Below, piece by piece: positions 34,241-45,718 of a stretch of 64,000 nt of DNA (the stretch's first letter is position 1; the number at the start of each line of letters is the position of its first letter). The stretch is taken from positions 83,934 to 147,933 of the forward strand of contig JAABQV010000008.1 in the NCBI GenBank assembly GCA_011391255.1. The letters are read 5' to 3'. Both the position numbers and the translations under genes were made by a program. Under the pieces are notes generated by a model. It ran no database searches, was not told the origin of the DNA, and saw nothing but the letters and a program-made list of their open reading frames with translations. This DNA is from Dechloromonas sp. Lineage in GTDB: Bacteria; Pseudomonadota; Gammaproteobacteria; Burkholderiales; Rhodocyclaceae.

Positions 34241-35323
34241 ATGAACATCAACGGCACCCCGACCCGCACCCTGCGCGCCCACCCCGGGCAGCGCCTTATC
34301 GACATCATCGACCAAACCCGTCTGCCGCACGCCTTGCACTGGTTGCGCGTTGCCACGCTGGACGAAGCAGCGCACGCCATCCGCGCCATGCAAGTACGCG
34401 GCGCGCCACTGATAGGGGCAACCGCCGCCTACGGACTGGCGATTGCCCTGAGCAGCGACGCCTCAAACACCCATTTGCAGCACGCAGCCGAAGTGTTGAG
34501 GTCAACCCGCCCAACGGCGGTAAATTTGCACTGGGCTTTGGCGCGCATGGAAAGCTTGCTGCAGCCCTTGGCGGCCGAACAACGCTGCGCCGCCGCCTGG
34601 CTGGAAGCTGGCGCTATCGCCGAAGAAGATGTGCTGCAGAACGCCGCTATCGGCCAGCACGGCCTGGCCATCTTCCGCCAAATTCGCCACCGGCAGCCCG
34701 GCACCCTCAACATCATGACCCATTGCAACGCCGGCTGGCTGGCGACAGTGGATTGGGGAACCGCACTTTCGCCGGTCTATGCCGCGCACGATGCCGGCCT
34801 TGCGGTACACGTCTGGGTTTCCGAAACCCGGCCACGCAATCAGGGCTTGCTGACCGCCTGGGAACTGGCTCAACATGGCGTCCCGCATACGCTGATCGCC
34901 GACAACGCCGCCGGCATCCTGATGCGTAGCGGACATGTCGATGCGGTCATCGTCGGTGCCGACCGTATCGCCGCCAATGGCGACGTTGCCAACAAAGTGG
35001 GCACTTACCTCAAGGCACTCAGCTGCGCCGACAACAACGTTCCGTTCTATGTCGCCGCGCCACGCTCAACCCTGGATTTTGCCTGCCCGGATGGTGCATC
35101 GATCCCGATTGAGGAACGCGAAGCCGACGAATTCCGCCGCGTCCACGGCCTCGACGCACACGGCGCGCTATCGGCGCTACAGCAATTGCCGGTTGGCGAG
35201 GCAGTCGCCAATCCGGCTTTTGACGTCACCCCGGCACGCCTGGTCACCGCCATCATCACCGAGCGCGGCGCCTGCCCGCCCGACCAACTCACGACGCTTT
35301 ACCCGGAGCATGCCGATGCCTGA
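34241..35323 (+). CDS. mtnA: S-methyl-5-thioribose-1-phosphate isomerase
   Basis: 360 residues. Isomerises 5-methylthioribose 1-phosphate to the ribulose form in methylthioadenosine recycling. Family motifs: MQVRGAPLIGATAAYG, the catalytic Cys in THCNAG (near residue 162) and the Asp in GADRIAANGDVANKVGTY (near residue 240). It overlaps the following aldolase gene by 8 nt, so the two products should work in sequence. Confidence 0.95.
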   Translation: MNINGTPTRTLRAHPGQRLIDIIDQTRLPHALHWLRVATLDEAAHAIRAMQVRGAPLIGATAAYGLAIALSSDASNTHLQHAAEVLRSTRPTAVNLHWALARMESLLQPLAAEQRCAAAWLEAGAIAEEDVLQNAAIGQHGLAIFRQIRHRQPGTLNIMTHCNAGWLATVDWGTALSPVYAAHDAGLAVHVWVSETRPRNQGLLTAWELAQHGVPHTLIADNAAGILMRSGHVDAVIVGADRIAANGDVANKVGTYLKALSCADNNVPFYVAAPRSTLDFACPDGASIPIEEREADEFRRVHGLDAHGALSALQQLPVGEAVANPAFDVTPARLVTAIITERGACPPDQLTTLYPEHADA

Positions 35324-35945
35324 TTTGCGCCAGCAACTAATCGCCACTGCCCAGGCCATGCAGCCGGCCGGCCTCAATCGGGGCACCGCCGGCAACATCA
35401 GCGTGCGCCACGGCGACGGTTTTTACATCACGCCGACCGGCATGCCTTACAGCACGCTGGCGGCCGACGACATCCCACTGATGGCGCTTGATGGCTCGCA
35501 CACGGGTCGCCGCAAACCATCCTCGGAATGGCGCTTTCACCTTGATCTCTACGCGACGCGGCCGGAAGTCGGCGCCGTGTTGCACGCTCACTCGCCCTTT
35601 GCCGTTAGCCTCGCCTGCCTGCGCTACGACATCCCGCCCTTCCATTACATGATCGCCCGCTTTGGCGGTGACACCATTCGCTGTGCCGACTACGCAATTT
35701 TTGGCTCGGAAATGCTGTCGACCGCAGCAATTGCCGCAATGGCCGGGCGCAAAGGCTGCCTGCTCGCCAATCACGGCTTGCTGGTTGCGGCCAAAGACCT
35801 GACTGAAGCCCTCGCCCTCGCGATCGAACTTGAGGAACTCTGTGAGCAATACTGGCGCGCCTGCCAATTGGGGCAGCCAGTGTCATTGAACGCGCAAGAG
35901 ATGGCCGAGGTGATCGCCAAATTCGCCGGCTACGGTCAGCAGTAA
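35316..35945 (+). CDS. Class II aldolase, FucA/Ald2-like
   Basis: 209 residues, closely following the L-fuculose-1-phosphate aldolase pattern: GLNRGTAGNISVR, ITPTGMPY, PSSEWRFH, HAHS and ANHGLL. By alignment the catalytic Glu is Glu71 and the zinc ligands are His90, His92 and His153. GGAG lies 8 nt before the ATG. Translational coupling to mtnA suggests the substrate is 5-methylthioribulose 1-phosphate, cleaved to DHAP and 2-methylthioacetaldehyde as in the DHAP shunt, rather than dehydration by MtnB. Substrate is inferred from context; fuculose or ribulose phosphate remains possible. Confidence 0.88.
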   Translation: MPDLRQQLIATAQAMQPAGLNRGTAGNISVRHGDGFYITPTGMPYSTLAADDIPLMALDGSHTGRRKPSSEWRFHLDLYATRPEVGAVLHAHSPFAVSLACLRYDIPPFHYMIARFGGDTIRCADYAIFGSEMLSTAAIAAMAGRKGCLLANHGLLVAAKDLTEALALAIELEELCEQYWRACQLGQPVSLNAQEMAEVIAKFAGYGQQ

Positions 35946-36032
35946 GACGACCTGCAAAACATTACACAGCGCCCTGTCCGGCTCAATAGAATTCAGACTT
36001 GTCCACTCTGAACGAAACAAGCAATGGCAATC

Positions 36033-36752
36033 TCAAGTCGGCGTTTCGAGTTGCTCGACCGTCGTTGTAAAAACGTAACCTTGCGAGCGCAGCGTCTTGA
36101 TGTAAGCACTCCCATCGGCCTGCTTGCCCAGCAGCCGGCGGATCTGGCTGACATGAACATCAATAATCCGGTCGTACGGCGTGTATTCCCGCTTCAGCGC
36201 ACGCGACAAAACCTCGCGGGAGAGCGGCTGAAACGGCTTGTCGAGAAAACAACTGAGCAAGGCATAGGCTGAAACGCCAAGCGCCGCCGGCTGGCCGTCC
36301 CGACCGATCAAAGTTCGCGTTGCGGGATCCAGCCTCCAGTCACCGAAAGACAACATCCCGCAGGGGCGCGCCCGGCTCTGCGACGCGCGCCCCTGCGCCC
36401 GGCGTAGCAGGCTGCTCACCCGGGCAACCAGCTCACGCATGTTGCAGGGCTTGGCCAAAAAATCGTCGGCGCCAATCTCGATCCCGACAATCCGTTCAAT
36501 TTCGGCCGAACGGGTCGAGTGAATCAGCACCGGCACATCGGACTGCTCGCGCAAACGACGCAAGAGGTCAAAACCATCCGCATCAGGCAGGCCAAGATCA
36601 AGAATCACCACATCCGGGTCCTCGCCCATCAGCGCCCACATCGCAGCCGCAGAACCTGCGAACAAAGACTTGATGCCGGCGGTTGCCAGCGAACTCGACA
36701 AAACATGCCGGGTAGCCGGGTCATCCTCAACGATAAGAGCTGTTTGGTGCAT
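36033..36752 (-). CDS. OmpR-family response regulator
   Basis: 239 residues. Receiver domain (1-118) with acidic pair EDD, phospho-Asp in VVILDLGLPDADG (near residue 52) and Lys in LAKPCN; C-terminal winged helix (about 135-232) with the YDRIIDVHVSQIRRLLGK recognition region. It is divergent from the HPt-hybrid kinase-receiver operon across 100 nt and is the natural output regulator for it. Target genes unknown. Confidence 0.93.
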   Translation of the reverse strand: MHQTALIVEDDPATRHVLSSSLATAGIKSLFAGSAAAMWALMGEDPDVVILDLGLPDADGFDLLRRLREQSDVPVLIHSTRSAEIERIVGIEIGADDFLAKPCNMRELVARVSSLLRRAQGRASQSRARPCGMLSFGDWRLDPATRTLIGRDGQPAALGVSAYALLSCFLDKPFQPLSREVLSRALKREYTPYDRIIDVHVSQIRRLLGKQADGSAYIKTLRSQGYVFTTTVEQLETPT

Positions 36753-36852
36753 GAAATCCGTACCGAAAAAGAAGGAGTGAAACGCGAATCTGAAAAAAAC
36801 CGGATTCTTATTTTATGATGGACTCTAATCAGCGAACACTCTACATCAGACT

Positions 36853-37247
36853 ATGACTTTTTCCGCTCCCACGCTACCGCCCACCGAGCTGCCGGGCTTC
36901 GATGTTGCCCCTGCCGTTGAACGCATGCTCGGCCAACCTCAGCTGTGGTGGGAGGCGGTTGGCCTGTTTGTCGACCATTTTGCCGACTGGGAGAGGCAAT
37001 GGCAGGCCGCACAAGGCAATAATGACACCGAACGGCGCTGTGTTCACGCCCTCTACAGCAGTGCCGCCAATGTTGGCGCCAACCACCTCTCCTGCGTCGC
37101 GGCGAGCCTTGAAGCCCTGCTGCGCAAGCGCTGCGCCGGGCAGCCGACGCAGATTCCCGCGAGTATCCGCTGGCACCTCAAGGACTGCTTTCGTGCCACC
37201 TGGCGCGCCGCAGCGGCCGCCAAACAACTGACGCTCAGCACGCACTG

Positions 37248-37248
<1 letters not shown>
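36853..37248 (+). CDS. HPt-like phosphotransfer protein
   Basis: 131 residues, mostly helical. The segment [28 protein letters not shown] matches the HPt domain helix, with His65 as the phosphorylatable residue, although the usual HxLKG lysine is Tyr68. It precedes a hybrid kinase with a 1-nt TGATG overlap. A separate HPt before a kinase that has its own HPt suggests a branched or modulated relay. Confidence 0.75.
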
Positions 37249-39646
<2,398 letters not shown>

Positions 39647-39650
<4 letters not shown>

Positions 39651-40045
39651 ACCTTGATCTAACGCCGGAGATCCCGCGCGTCCTTGTTGCTGACGACGAC
39701 CCGACCACCTGCCTGCTAATGCAGGCGGCGCTCAGCAAAGCAGGCTTTCATGTCAGCACGGTGGCCAACGGCAAGGCAGCGCTGGAGAGCTTCGCCGCCG
39801 GGCACTTCGACATGGCCTTGCTTGATATCGAGATGCCTGAACTGGACGGCTATCTGGTCTGCAGCGAACTTCGCCGCCTTTACGGGGCAGCCTTGCCGAT
39901 CGTTCTCGTCACCGGACACGATGACCGCGAAGCGATTGCCGCCGGCTTCGAAGCCGGTGCCAGCGAGTTCATCAGCAAGCCGATCGACTGGCTAAAACTG
40001 GGGGATCGTCTGACTCCCCTGCTGCAAAAATCAAAAGTCGCCTGA
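39647..40045 (+). CDS. Single-domain response regulator (CheY-like)
   Basis: 132 residues consisting only of a receiver domain: ADDDP acidic pair, phospho-Asp in [13 protein letters not shown] (near 63), Thr in LVTGHD and Lys in ISKPIDW. It overlaps the hybrid kinase by ATGA and likely accepts phosphate from its HPt or competes with the divergent OmpR-type regulator. The stop lies 11 nt from the convergent SulP gene. Confidence 0.92.
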
Positions 40046-40055
40046 GCCAGCCGAC

Positions 40056-42263
40056 TCAGTACTCGTGCAACATGGCGATTTCTGTATCGGCATGCCGCAA
40101 ACGCATTGCCAGCGTGCGGGCTATTGACGAGAGCAGCGTAATCGCCAGACGCTTGTGCTCTTCCGCAAGCAAATTAAATTGCTCCAGCGAGAGAACGTAC
40201 ATCTCGGTTTCACTAGCTGCAACCGCATCGTTGCCACGCGGCCGACCGTCGAGAAAGGCAAGGCCGCCAAAAAAGTCGCCACGGCCAAAACTGGCAATGT
40301 GCCGCGTCCGTCCGGCGCCGATCGGCGCAAAAATTTTCACCGAGCCCCGCCGGATCATATACAGGGCATCGCCCGGCTCGCCGCGCGAATAAACCGACTC
40401 ACCAACCGCACAGGTGCGCAGCGTGATGCGCGCCTCCAGATCAGCCAGGGTTTCATCCTTGCGCCCCTTGAACAACTCCATCTCGCCGAGCTCCATGGCG
40501 ACTTCCGGCGCGGCAACGACCTGCTCCACTTCGCCGAGAATGCGGTCTTCAACCCACTCAATCGCCGCATCCAGCTCGGGGAATAGCCGTACGGTTTCAT
40601 GTTTTTCGGTTACACCGGTCTGCTCGAGAAATTCGCGCAGATTGCGCCCGTTGGGGAGATTGTCGCGGACATTCGAGAGCAGCAACATGGCGCCTTTTTC
40701 AGCCATTGAGTCGCGCACTTGATTGAGCAAGTGCGCCGCCGTCACGTCCACCGACTGAATCCGCTTCATATCAAGAATGATGAAGTTGCGTGTCTTGATC
40801 TCGGCTTCCAATAGCCCGTAAAGCTGCTGCGTGGTGCCAAAGAACAGGCTCCCCTGCAACTCGAAAATTACCGCCTGATCGCCCTTTTGTTCAAGGATGC
40901 GGGTTTCTGACTCCGGCCGGTGCCAGTTTGAGGACATCTGGTTTACGTAAAATTTGTGGCGCACGACCGTGCCACCGATTTGTTCACGCAGGAACAGCAC
41001 AATCGCCAGCGCAACGCCAACAGCAGAGGCAGCGATCAGGCCAACCGTCAGCGCCACCACCACCACCGCGACAACGACGCCAAAATCAAACACCGTCGCG
41101 GTCGACTGAATAAAGCGCAGCGGCTCGCGGTCGATCATGCGAAAGCCGACAACGATCAAGCCAGCGGCCAGCGCCGAGACCGGGATCCAGGCAATAAAAT
41201 TACTGAGCAACAAAGCCGAGAGGAGTGCTAGTACCCCCTCAACCAAGCCGGAGGCACGCGTTGTCGCACCGCTCGACAAATTGATCAGGGTAGCGCCCAT
41301 CGTGCCGGCACCGGGCATCCCGCCGAGTGACGATGAGGCGATATTGGCGGCACCCTGGGCGACCAGTTCGCGATTGGGATTGTGCCGGCTGCGCGTCATT
41401 TGGTCGAGCACGACGCAAGTTTTCAGGGTGTCGATCGAAAGCAACACCGCCAGCGTCAGCGCACTGCCAAACAAGGCACCGACCTGCGCCAAGCGCAGAT
41501 CGCCGATCTCGTGCCAGCGCTGGCTGACTGAGGCCAGATAACCCTCGCCACTCACGCCAAGAGGGCCAACAATCAGTGGGTTGCCGGTCAATTCGAGCAA
41601 GCTGGCATCCTGCATGGCAAGGCCAAAGTAGGCCAGAACACCGGCCAGCACGCCGACAATCATCCCCGGCAAGCGCTTGGTAATACCTGGGCCAATCAAA
41701 ATCCCGGCGATCGTTGCGCCACCCACAACCAGCGCCCGCCAATCCCATAACTCCGGGGAAACAAGGGCGTGGTACCAGGGTGTTCCCAGCGGCGCACCGG
41801 CGAATTTCGACAACTGGCTGCTGATGATGATCAGCCCGACACCCGTCATGTAGCCGCTGACCACCGGATAGGGAATGTATTTAATCAGCCGTCCGAGGCC
41901 GACAAAGCCGAACAGAACCTGAAAGCCACCGGCCAGGATGCCCAGCATCAGCAACATCAGAATGATATTTCCATCCGGTACGCCATCCGCGACCATACCG
42001 ATGGCAAAGGCTGAAAGCACCGCCGCCGCCGGCGCACAAGGCGCGCTGATCAGGCGATCAGTGCCGCCGAAGGTCGAAGCGATGAGACCAATAACTGTCG
42101 CCCCGGTGATTCCGGCGAGAGCGCCGAGCGCCGCATGGCTTGGACCAATGGCCGAATAAATGGTAACGCCAAACGCGATCGAGGCCGGCAGTGCCACCAG
42201 CACTGCGGCAAAGCCGCCCCAAATGTCCCCGGCCTGATACAGCTTTTTGAAGAAGTCCGTCAT
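40056..42263 (-). CDS. SulP-family anion transporter with STAS and cyclic-nucleotide-binding domains
   Basis: 735 residues from ATG 42263 (GAGGGG upstream; a TTG at 42275 is less likely). N-terminal SulP transporter domain with 12-14 helices (LPASIAFGVTIYSAIGP; residues 10-410), a STAS domain (about 445-560) and a C-terminal cNMP-binding domain (about 600-720; GEPGDALYMIRRGSVKIF). SulP proteins carry sulfate, bicarbonate or other anions. The fused regulatory domain suggests control by cyclic nucleotide or a related ligand. Substrate cannot be deduced. Confidence 0.92.
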   Translation of the reverse strand: MTDFFKKLYQAGDIWGGFAAVLVALPASIAFGVTIYSAIGPSHAALGALAGITGATVIGLIASTFGGTDRLISAPCAPAAAVLSAFAIGMVADGVPDGNIILMLLMLGILAGGFQVLFGFVGLGRLIKYIPYPVVSGYMTGVGLIIISSQLSKFAGAPLGTPWYHALVSPELWDWRALVVGGATIAGILIGPGITKRLPGMIVGVLAGVLAYFGLAMQDASLLELTGNPLIVGPLGVSGEGYLASVSQRWHEIGDLRLAQVGALFGSALTLAVLLSIDTLKTCVVLDQMTRSRHNPNRELVAQGAANIASSSLGGMPGAGTMGATLINLSSGATTRASGLVEGVLALLSALLLSNFIAWIPVSALAAGLIVVGFRMIDREPLRFIQSTATVFDFGVVVAVVVVALTVGLIAASAVGVALAIVLFLREQIGGTVVRHKFYVNQMSSNWHRPESETRILEQKGDQAVIFELQGSLFFGTTQQLYGLLEAEIKTRNFIILDMKRIQSVDVTAAHLLNQVRDSMAEKGAMLLLSNVRDNLPNGRNLREFLEQTGVTEKHETVRLFPELDAAIEWVEDRILGEVEQVVAAPEVAMELGEMELFKGRKDETLADLEARITLRTCAVGESVYSRGEPGDALYMIRRGSVKIFAPIGAGRTRHIASFGRGDFFGGLAFLDGRPRGNDAVAASETEMYVLSLEQFNLLAEEHKRLAITLLSSIARTLAMRLRHADTEIAMLHEY

Positions 42264-42323
42264 CGCGCCCCTCAATGCTTTTGTTTGTTGTGCTTCGATG
42301 TTACTGCGAAATGTCAGTTTTTT

Positions 42324-42557
42324 TCACGCAACTGCGACCAACCCGACAAGCTGCCTTCTCATTCCGCTGAATAAATATTTTGCCGTATCCAGGGGAAAAC
42401 CATCCGGCAACAAGTTGCCCACTTCGCCAATCACGGGTTCTGTAGCCTCGATAATTTCCTCGATAATTTGTTCTGCCGCCGCAGCGCCAAGCCCAACTTG
42501 CTGTGCTTGGGCAGGGTAAAGGTGAGGCGCAGCCGTGAAGAGGATGGCTCCCAACAC
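42324..42557 (-). CDS. Hypothetical small exported protein
   Basis: 77 residues from a GTG at 42557, directly after the pilin stop. It begins with a hydrophobic signal-like segment ending PAQA, followed by an acidic helix (AAAEQIIEEIIEATEPVIGEVG) and a basic end. No family recognised. The start is uncertain because no clear ribosome-binding site is seen; the position behind the pilin gene suggests co-transcription. It may not be real. Confidence 0.35.
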   Translation of the reverse strand: MLGAILFTAAPHLYPAQAQQVGLGAAAAEQIIEEIIEATEPVIGEVGNLLPDGFPLDTAKYLFSGMRRQLVGLVAVA

Positions 42558-42559
42558 GC

Positions 42560-43087
42560 CTAGCAGGCAGTAGTTACATAAACAATTCTTGCTGGGGTTG
42601 TGCTGGTCGCGCGGAGGTATTGGAGATAACAATTGCTGGCAAGCACAGCAGTATTATTTACGTAAAGGCCTGATCGCTTACCCAGTGATGCAGTTGTCAG
42701 GAAAAATACAGTGTTTGCCGCGTTGCCAGACCAAGTCCAGCCGCTAGCAAAGTCACCACCCATAACTTTCGAGATGCCATTGCTGCGGTGTGCGCTTGGG
42801 TAGCCGTATTCAACCTCCACATCGTTAACGCCATCGCCAGTGATGTCGATATTGGTTGTTGCCTGACCCTGAACACCCAGCACGACGGATTTTGCGAAGA
42901 CAAGGTTGCCTGCTGACAGCATTGCTCCGCCCATGCTTCTGATCGTTGCCTCATTGGCTTCTTGACGCATATTGATAAATCGCGGCAATGCAGTCGCCGC
43001 CAAGACGCCCAGAATAACAACGACCACAATCAACTCGATCAGCGTGAAGCCCGCTTGTCCGCGCTTTGCACTTACCTGTTTTTTCAC
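42560..43087 (-). CDS. Type IV pilin-like protein (MshA/PilE type)
   Basis: 175 residues from GTG 43087, giving a short positively charged leader before the prepilin cleavage site RGQAG-FTLIELIVVVVILGV, with Glu5 conserved. The C-terminal part is a small globular domain with a Cys pair (SNCYLQ and terminal TTAC) typical of a pilin D-region disulfide. The start codon is uncertain (an upstream TTG is possible). No pilus-assembly genes are nearby; it is isolated between the SulP gene and the divergent DUF1538 gene. Confidence 0.8.
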   Translation of the reverse strand: MKKQVSAKRGQAGFTLIELIVVVVILGVLAATALPRFINMRQEANEATIRSMGGAMLSAGNLVFAKSVVLGVQGQATTNIDITGDGVNDVEVEYGYPSAHRSNGISKVMGGDFASGWTWSGNAANTVFFLTTASLGKRSGLYVNNTAVLASNCYLQYLRATSTTPARIVYVTTAC

Positions 43088-43282
43088 GTTTTGCAATCGA
43101 CACTTCAGGATGGGCAATTGATTAGGGACATAGTAGCAAATTGTTTTGTTTCTAAAATACTGCATCTGCCTGAATTCCACGGTCACGAAATCCATCGCGA
43201 CATTACGAAACTTTCGGCACCTGCCCGCGCTCGCTACGCTTCCACTGTGGCAAAATCGAAATGCTACGGTCAACTCAATAAA

Positions 43283-44980
43283 ATGGCAGAAAAAAGAATC
43301 CGTTACGGGCAGTATCTCGGCGCCATCCGCCGTCATCACCGTCAAATCAGCTACAACAGTGTTGTTGCCATGGAGCGCGCCAGCCCGAGCCGCTCTTCGC
43401 GGCTGCGCGCGATTGATGTTCACCGCCTGCTGACGCCTTACGTTTCGGTGCGCCTCGGCGAGCAAATGCGGGCGGTGATCCCGCTCACCCTGATGCTGAT
43501 CGGCTTTCAGGCGCTGGCGCTCCGCAGCTCGCCGGAAGAAGCCGGCGCCATCGCCATCGGCATCTGTGCGGTGATGCTCGGCCTGATGTTTTTCATGGAA
43601 GGCGTCAAACAAGGCTTGATGCCCTTCGCCGAAAACATCGGCTTTCTGATGCCCTCGCGCGCCAGCGCCTTCACCCTGCTCGGCTTCGGCTGCCTGCTCG
43701 GCGCCGCTGCCACCTTCGCCGAACCGGCGATCGGCGCCCTGCAGGCCGCCGGGCTAGCGGTCTCGGCCGAACGCGCCGGCCTACTCAAGGCGTTGCTTGG
43801 CCCCTACGCCCACTGGCTGATTTTTGCCATTGCCGGAGGTGTTGGCCTCGCAGTGGCTCTCGGCCTGCTGCGCATGATGTTCGCCTGGCGCCTGAAAACG
43901 CTAATCTTTGTCATTGTGCCGCTTTGCCTCGGCCTGACGCTTTACGCCGCCGGGCAACCCGGTCTCGACAAGGTGATTGGCCTCGCCTGGGATTGCGGCG
44001 GGGTCACCACCGGCCCGGTCACCGTCCCGTTGGTACTTGCTGTCGGCATTGGTGTCGCAGCGGCAGCCGGGCGCGGCAATAACCCGCTCTCCGGATTCGG
44101 CATCGTTACCCTGGCCTCGCTGATGCCAGTCATCGCCGTGCTCGGCGTCGCCATTTATCTCAACACGCTGGGCGCATTACCGACCACCACAGCGCTGGTA
44201 ACGCCTGCCTGGTACTCAGAAACACCGGTGGCCGAGCTGCTCGGCGCAATGCGTGCGATCCTGCCGCTGGTCTTGCTGCTATTTGTTGTCCAGCGCGTGC
44301 TGCTCAAGTACAAGATGCCGCGTCGCGATATCTTCATTTATGGCGTCATCACCTCACTATTGGGCATGATGATCTTTAACCTCGGCCTCACCGCCGGCCT
44401 CGTCGAACTCGGCAACCAGGCCGGCAACAACGTCCCCTGGGCATTTTCAGCGCACCGCGAAACCGGTGCGGCGCCACTTTATCCACGGGCTCTCGGTTTA
44501 ACCTTGACCATGGTGTTTGCCTTTTGTATCGGCTACGCGGCAACGGTCGCTGAGCCGGCGCTCAACGCGATGGGCATCACCGTTGAAAACCTTTCCGATG
44601 GCGCCTTCAAAAAAGTGCTGCTGATCCGCGCCGTGGCAATCGGCGTCGGCCTCGGCGCAGCCCTTGGCGTCGCCAAAATACTGTTCGACCTGCCCCTCCA
44701 CTACCTGCTGTTCGCGGCCTATTCGCTGGCATTGGTGCTGACTTGGTTCTCGCGTGAAGACTTGGTTAACCTGGCCTGGGACAGCGCCGGCGTTACCACC
44801 GGCCCGGTCACCGTCCCCTTGCTCCTGGCATTGGGCGTCGGCCTCGGCGAAGCGGTTGGTGCCGCCGAGGGTTTTGGCATCCTGGCAATGTGCTCGGTCG
44901 GGCCGATCATCACGGTAATGACTTTCGGCCTGTGGATCAAAACCCGTAGTAAAGAAAGAAGAAAAGGGAAGCGCGCATGA
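43283..44980 (+). CDS. DUF1538 integral membrane protein (tandem repeat)
   Basis: 565 residues from ATG 43283 (no strong ribosome-binding site; an ATG at about 43370 is an alternative). Two homologous halves, each ending in the same signature: LAWDCGGVTTGPVTVPLVLAL-like near residue 240 and LAWDSAGVTTGPVTVPLLLA near residue 500, with inner TFAEPAIGAL / TVAEPALNAMG motifs. About 12 membrane helices. The family has no assigned function; the inverted-repeat-like structure suggests a transporter. It overlaps the first of two PII-like genes, which may gate it. Confidence 0.88.
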   Translation: MAEKRIRYGQYLGAIRRHHRQISYNSVVAMERASPSRSSRLRAIDVHRLLTPYVSVRLGEQMRAVIPLTLMLIGFQALALRSSPEEAGAIAIGICAVMLGLMFFMEGVKQGLMPFAENIGFLMPSRASAFTLLGFGCLLGAAATFAEPAIGALQAAGLAVSAERAGLLKALLGPYAHWLIFAIAGGVGLAVALGLLRMMFAWRLKTLIFVIVPLCLGLTLYAAGQPGLDKVIGLAWDCGGVTTGPVTVPLVLAVGIGVAAAAGRGNNPLSGFGIVTLASLMPVIAVLGVAIYLNTLGALPTTTALVTPAWYSETPVAELLGAMRAILPLVLLLFVVQRVLLKYKMPRRDIFIYGVITSLLGMMIFNLGLTAGLVELGNQAGNNVPWAFSAHRETGAAPLYPRALGLTLTMVFAFCIGYAATVAEPALNAMGITVENLSDGAFKKVLLIRAVAIGVGLGAALGVAKILFDLPLHYLLFAAYSLALVLTWFSREDLVNLAWDSAGVTTGPVTVPLLLALGVGLGEAVGAAEGFGILAMCSVGPIITVMTFGLWIKTRSKERRKGKRA

Positions 44981-45357
44981 GTCAAAGCGAAATGATTGTT
45001 CTCACCGACGTTGTGCTGATCACCGCCATCGTCCAGCGCGGCACTGCCGACCGCGTCGTCCAGGCGGCGCAGGAAGCCGGCGCTCAGGGTGCGACGATTT
45101 TCCATGCGCACGGCACCGGCGTTCGCCAGAAGCGCCTCGGCGTCCTCGGCCTGACCATCAATGCCGAGAAGGAAGTCATCTACATCGTGGCGCCCAGCGA
45201 TCAGGCCGACAACATTTTTGAGCGCATTTTCGTCGGCGCCAAAATGGATACTCCCGGCATGGGGATTCTCTGGATGACACCACTGGAAAAAATGTCCACC
45301 TACGTCCCGCATGAAATTGCCGCCCGCTTTGGCCTGCATATCGAGAGTAAAAAGTGA
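44977..45357 (+). CDS. PII-like signalling protein 1
   Basis: 126 residues with the ferredoxin-like PII fold pattern: AIVQRGTADRVVQAAQEAGAQGATIFHA, an ATP-site GTGV, and a C-terminal beta strand. The T-loop is shortened and lacks the uridylylated Tyr51 of GlnB/GlnK, so it belongs to the PII-like group. It overlaps the DUF1538 gene (ATGA) and the second PII-like gene, suggesting it senses a nucleotide or small molecule and controls the DUF1538 transporter. Confidence 0.82.
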   Translation: MSQSEMIVLTDVVLITAIVQRGTADRVVQAAQEAGAQGATIFHAHGTGVRQKRLGVLGLTINAEKEVIYIVAPSDQADNIFERIFVGAKMDTPGMGILWMTPLEKMSTYVPHEIAARFGLHIESKK

Positions 45358-45704
45358 GCGCGCTTTCGCACATCGGCCGGGGGATCGAAAAAAAACAGAT
45401 TACGGCGATTGTCCGTGCCGGCGAAGGCCGGCCGCTGGTTAGCAGTTTTGCCGAACGCCCCGGCGTACTCTCGATATCGCACCACCACGCCCGTGGCGTT
45501 GGTAGTCAGCGGGTTCAAAAAGGGCAGCTTTACTTCAACGAAAAAGATGTGCTGGTACTCCTCGTTGAAGCCGAATATTCTGATGCGATATTCAGCGCCC
45601 TGTTCCACGAGGGAAACCTGGGCGAAGAAGGCAGTGGCATGATTTTTACCGAACCCGTCATGCGCGGCCACCCGATGATGCCTTTTGAAGGCGCCGACTG
45701 GTAA
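45354..45704 (+). CDS. PII-like signalling protein 2
   Basis: 116 residues starting with GTG that overlaps the previous stop. It contains KKQITAIVRAGEGRPLVSSF at the N-terminus, VLVLLVEAEYSDAIFSALF in the core and a C-terminal GMIFTEPV, again the PII-like fold with a modified T-loop (SHHHARGVGS). Tandem PII-like proteins could form a hetero-oligomer acting on the DUF1538 protein. Confidence 0.72.
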   Translation: MSALSHIGRGIEKKQITAIVRAGEGRPLVSSFAERPGVLSISHHHARGVGSQRVQKGQLYFNEKDVLVLLVEAEYSDAIFSALFHEGNLGEEGSGMIFTEPVMRGHPMMPFEGADW

Positions 45705-45718
45705 GAAGTGAGGCAACG

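Noticed and set aside
35316..35945. MtnB (methylthioribulose-1-phosphate dehydratase)
   Set aside because: Motifs follow FucA (GLNRGTAGNISVR, SSEWRFH) rather than MtnB, and no mtnC or mtnD is adjacent.
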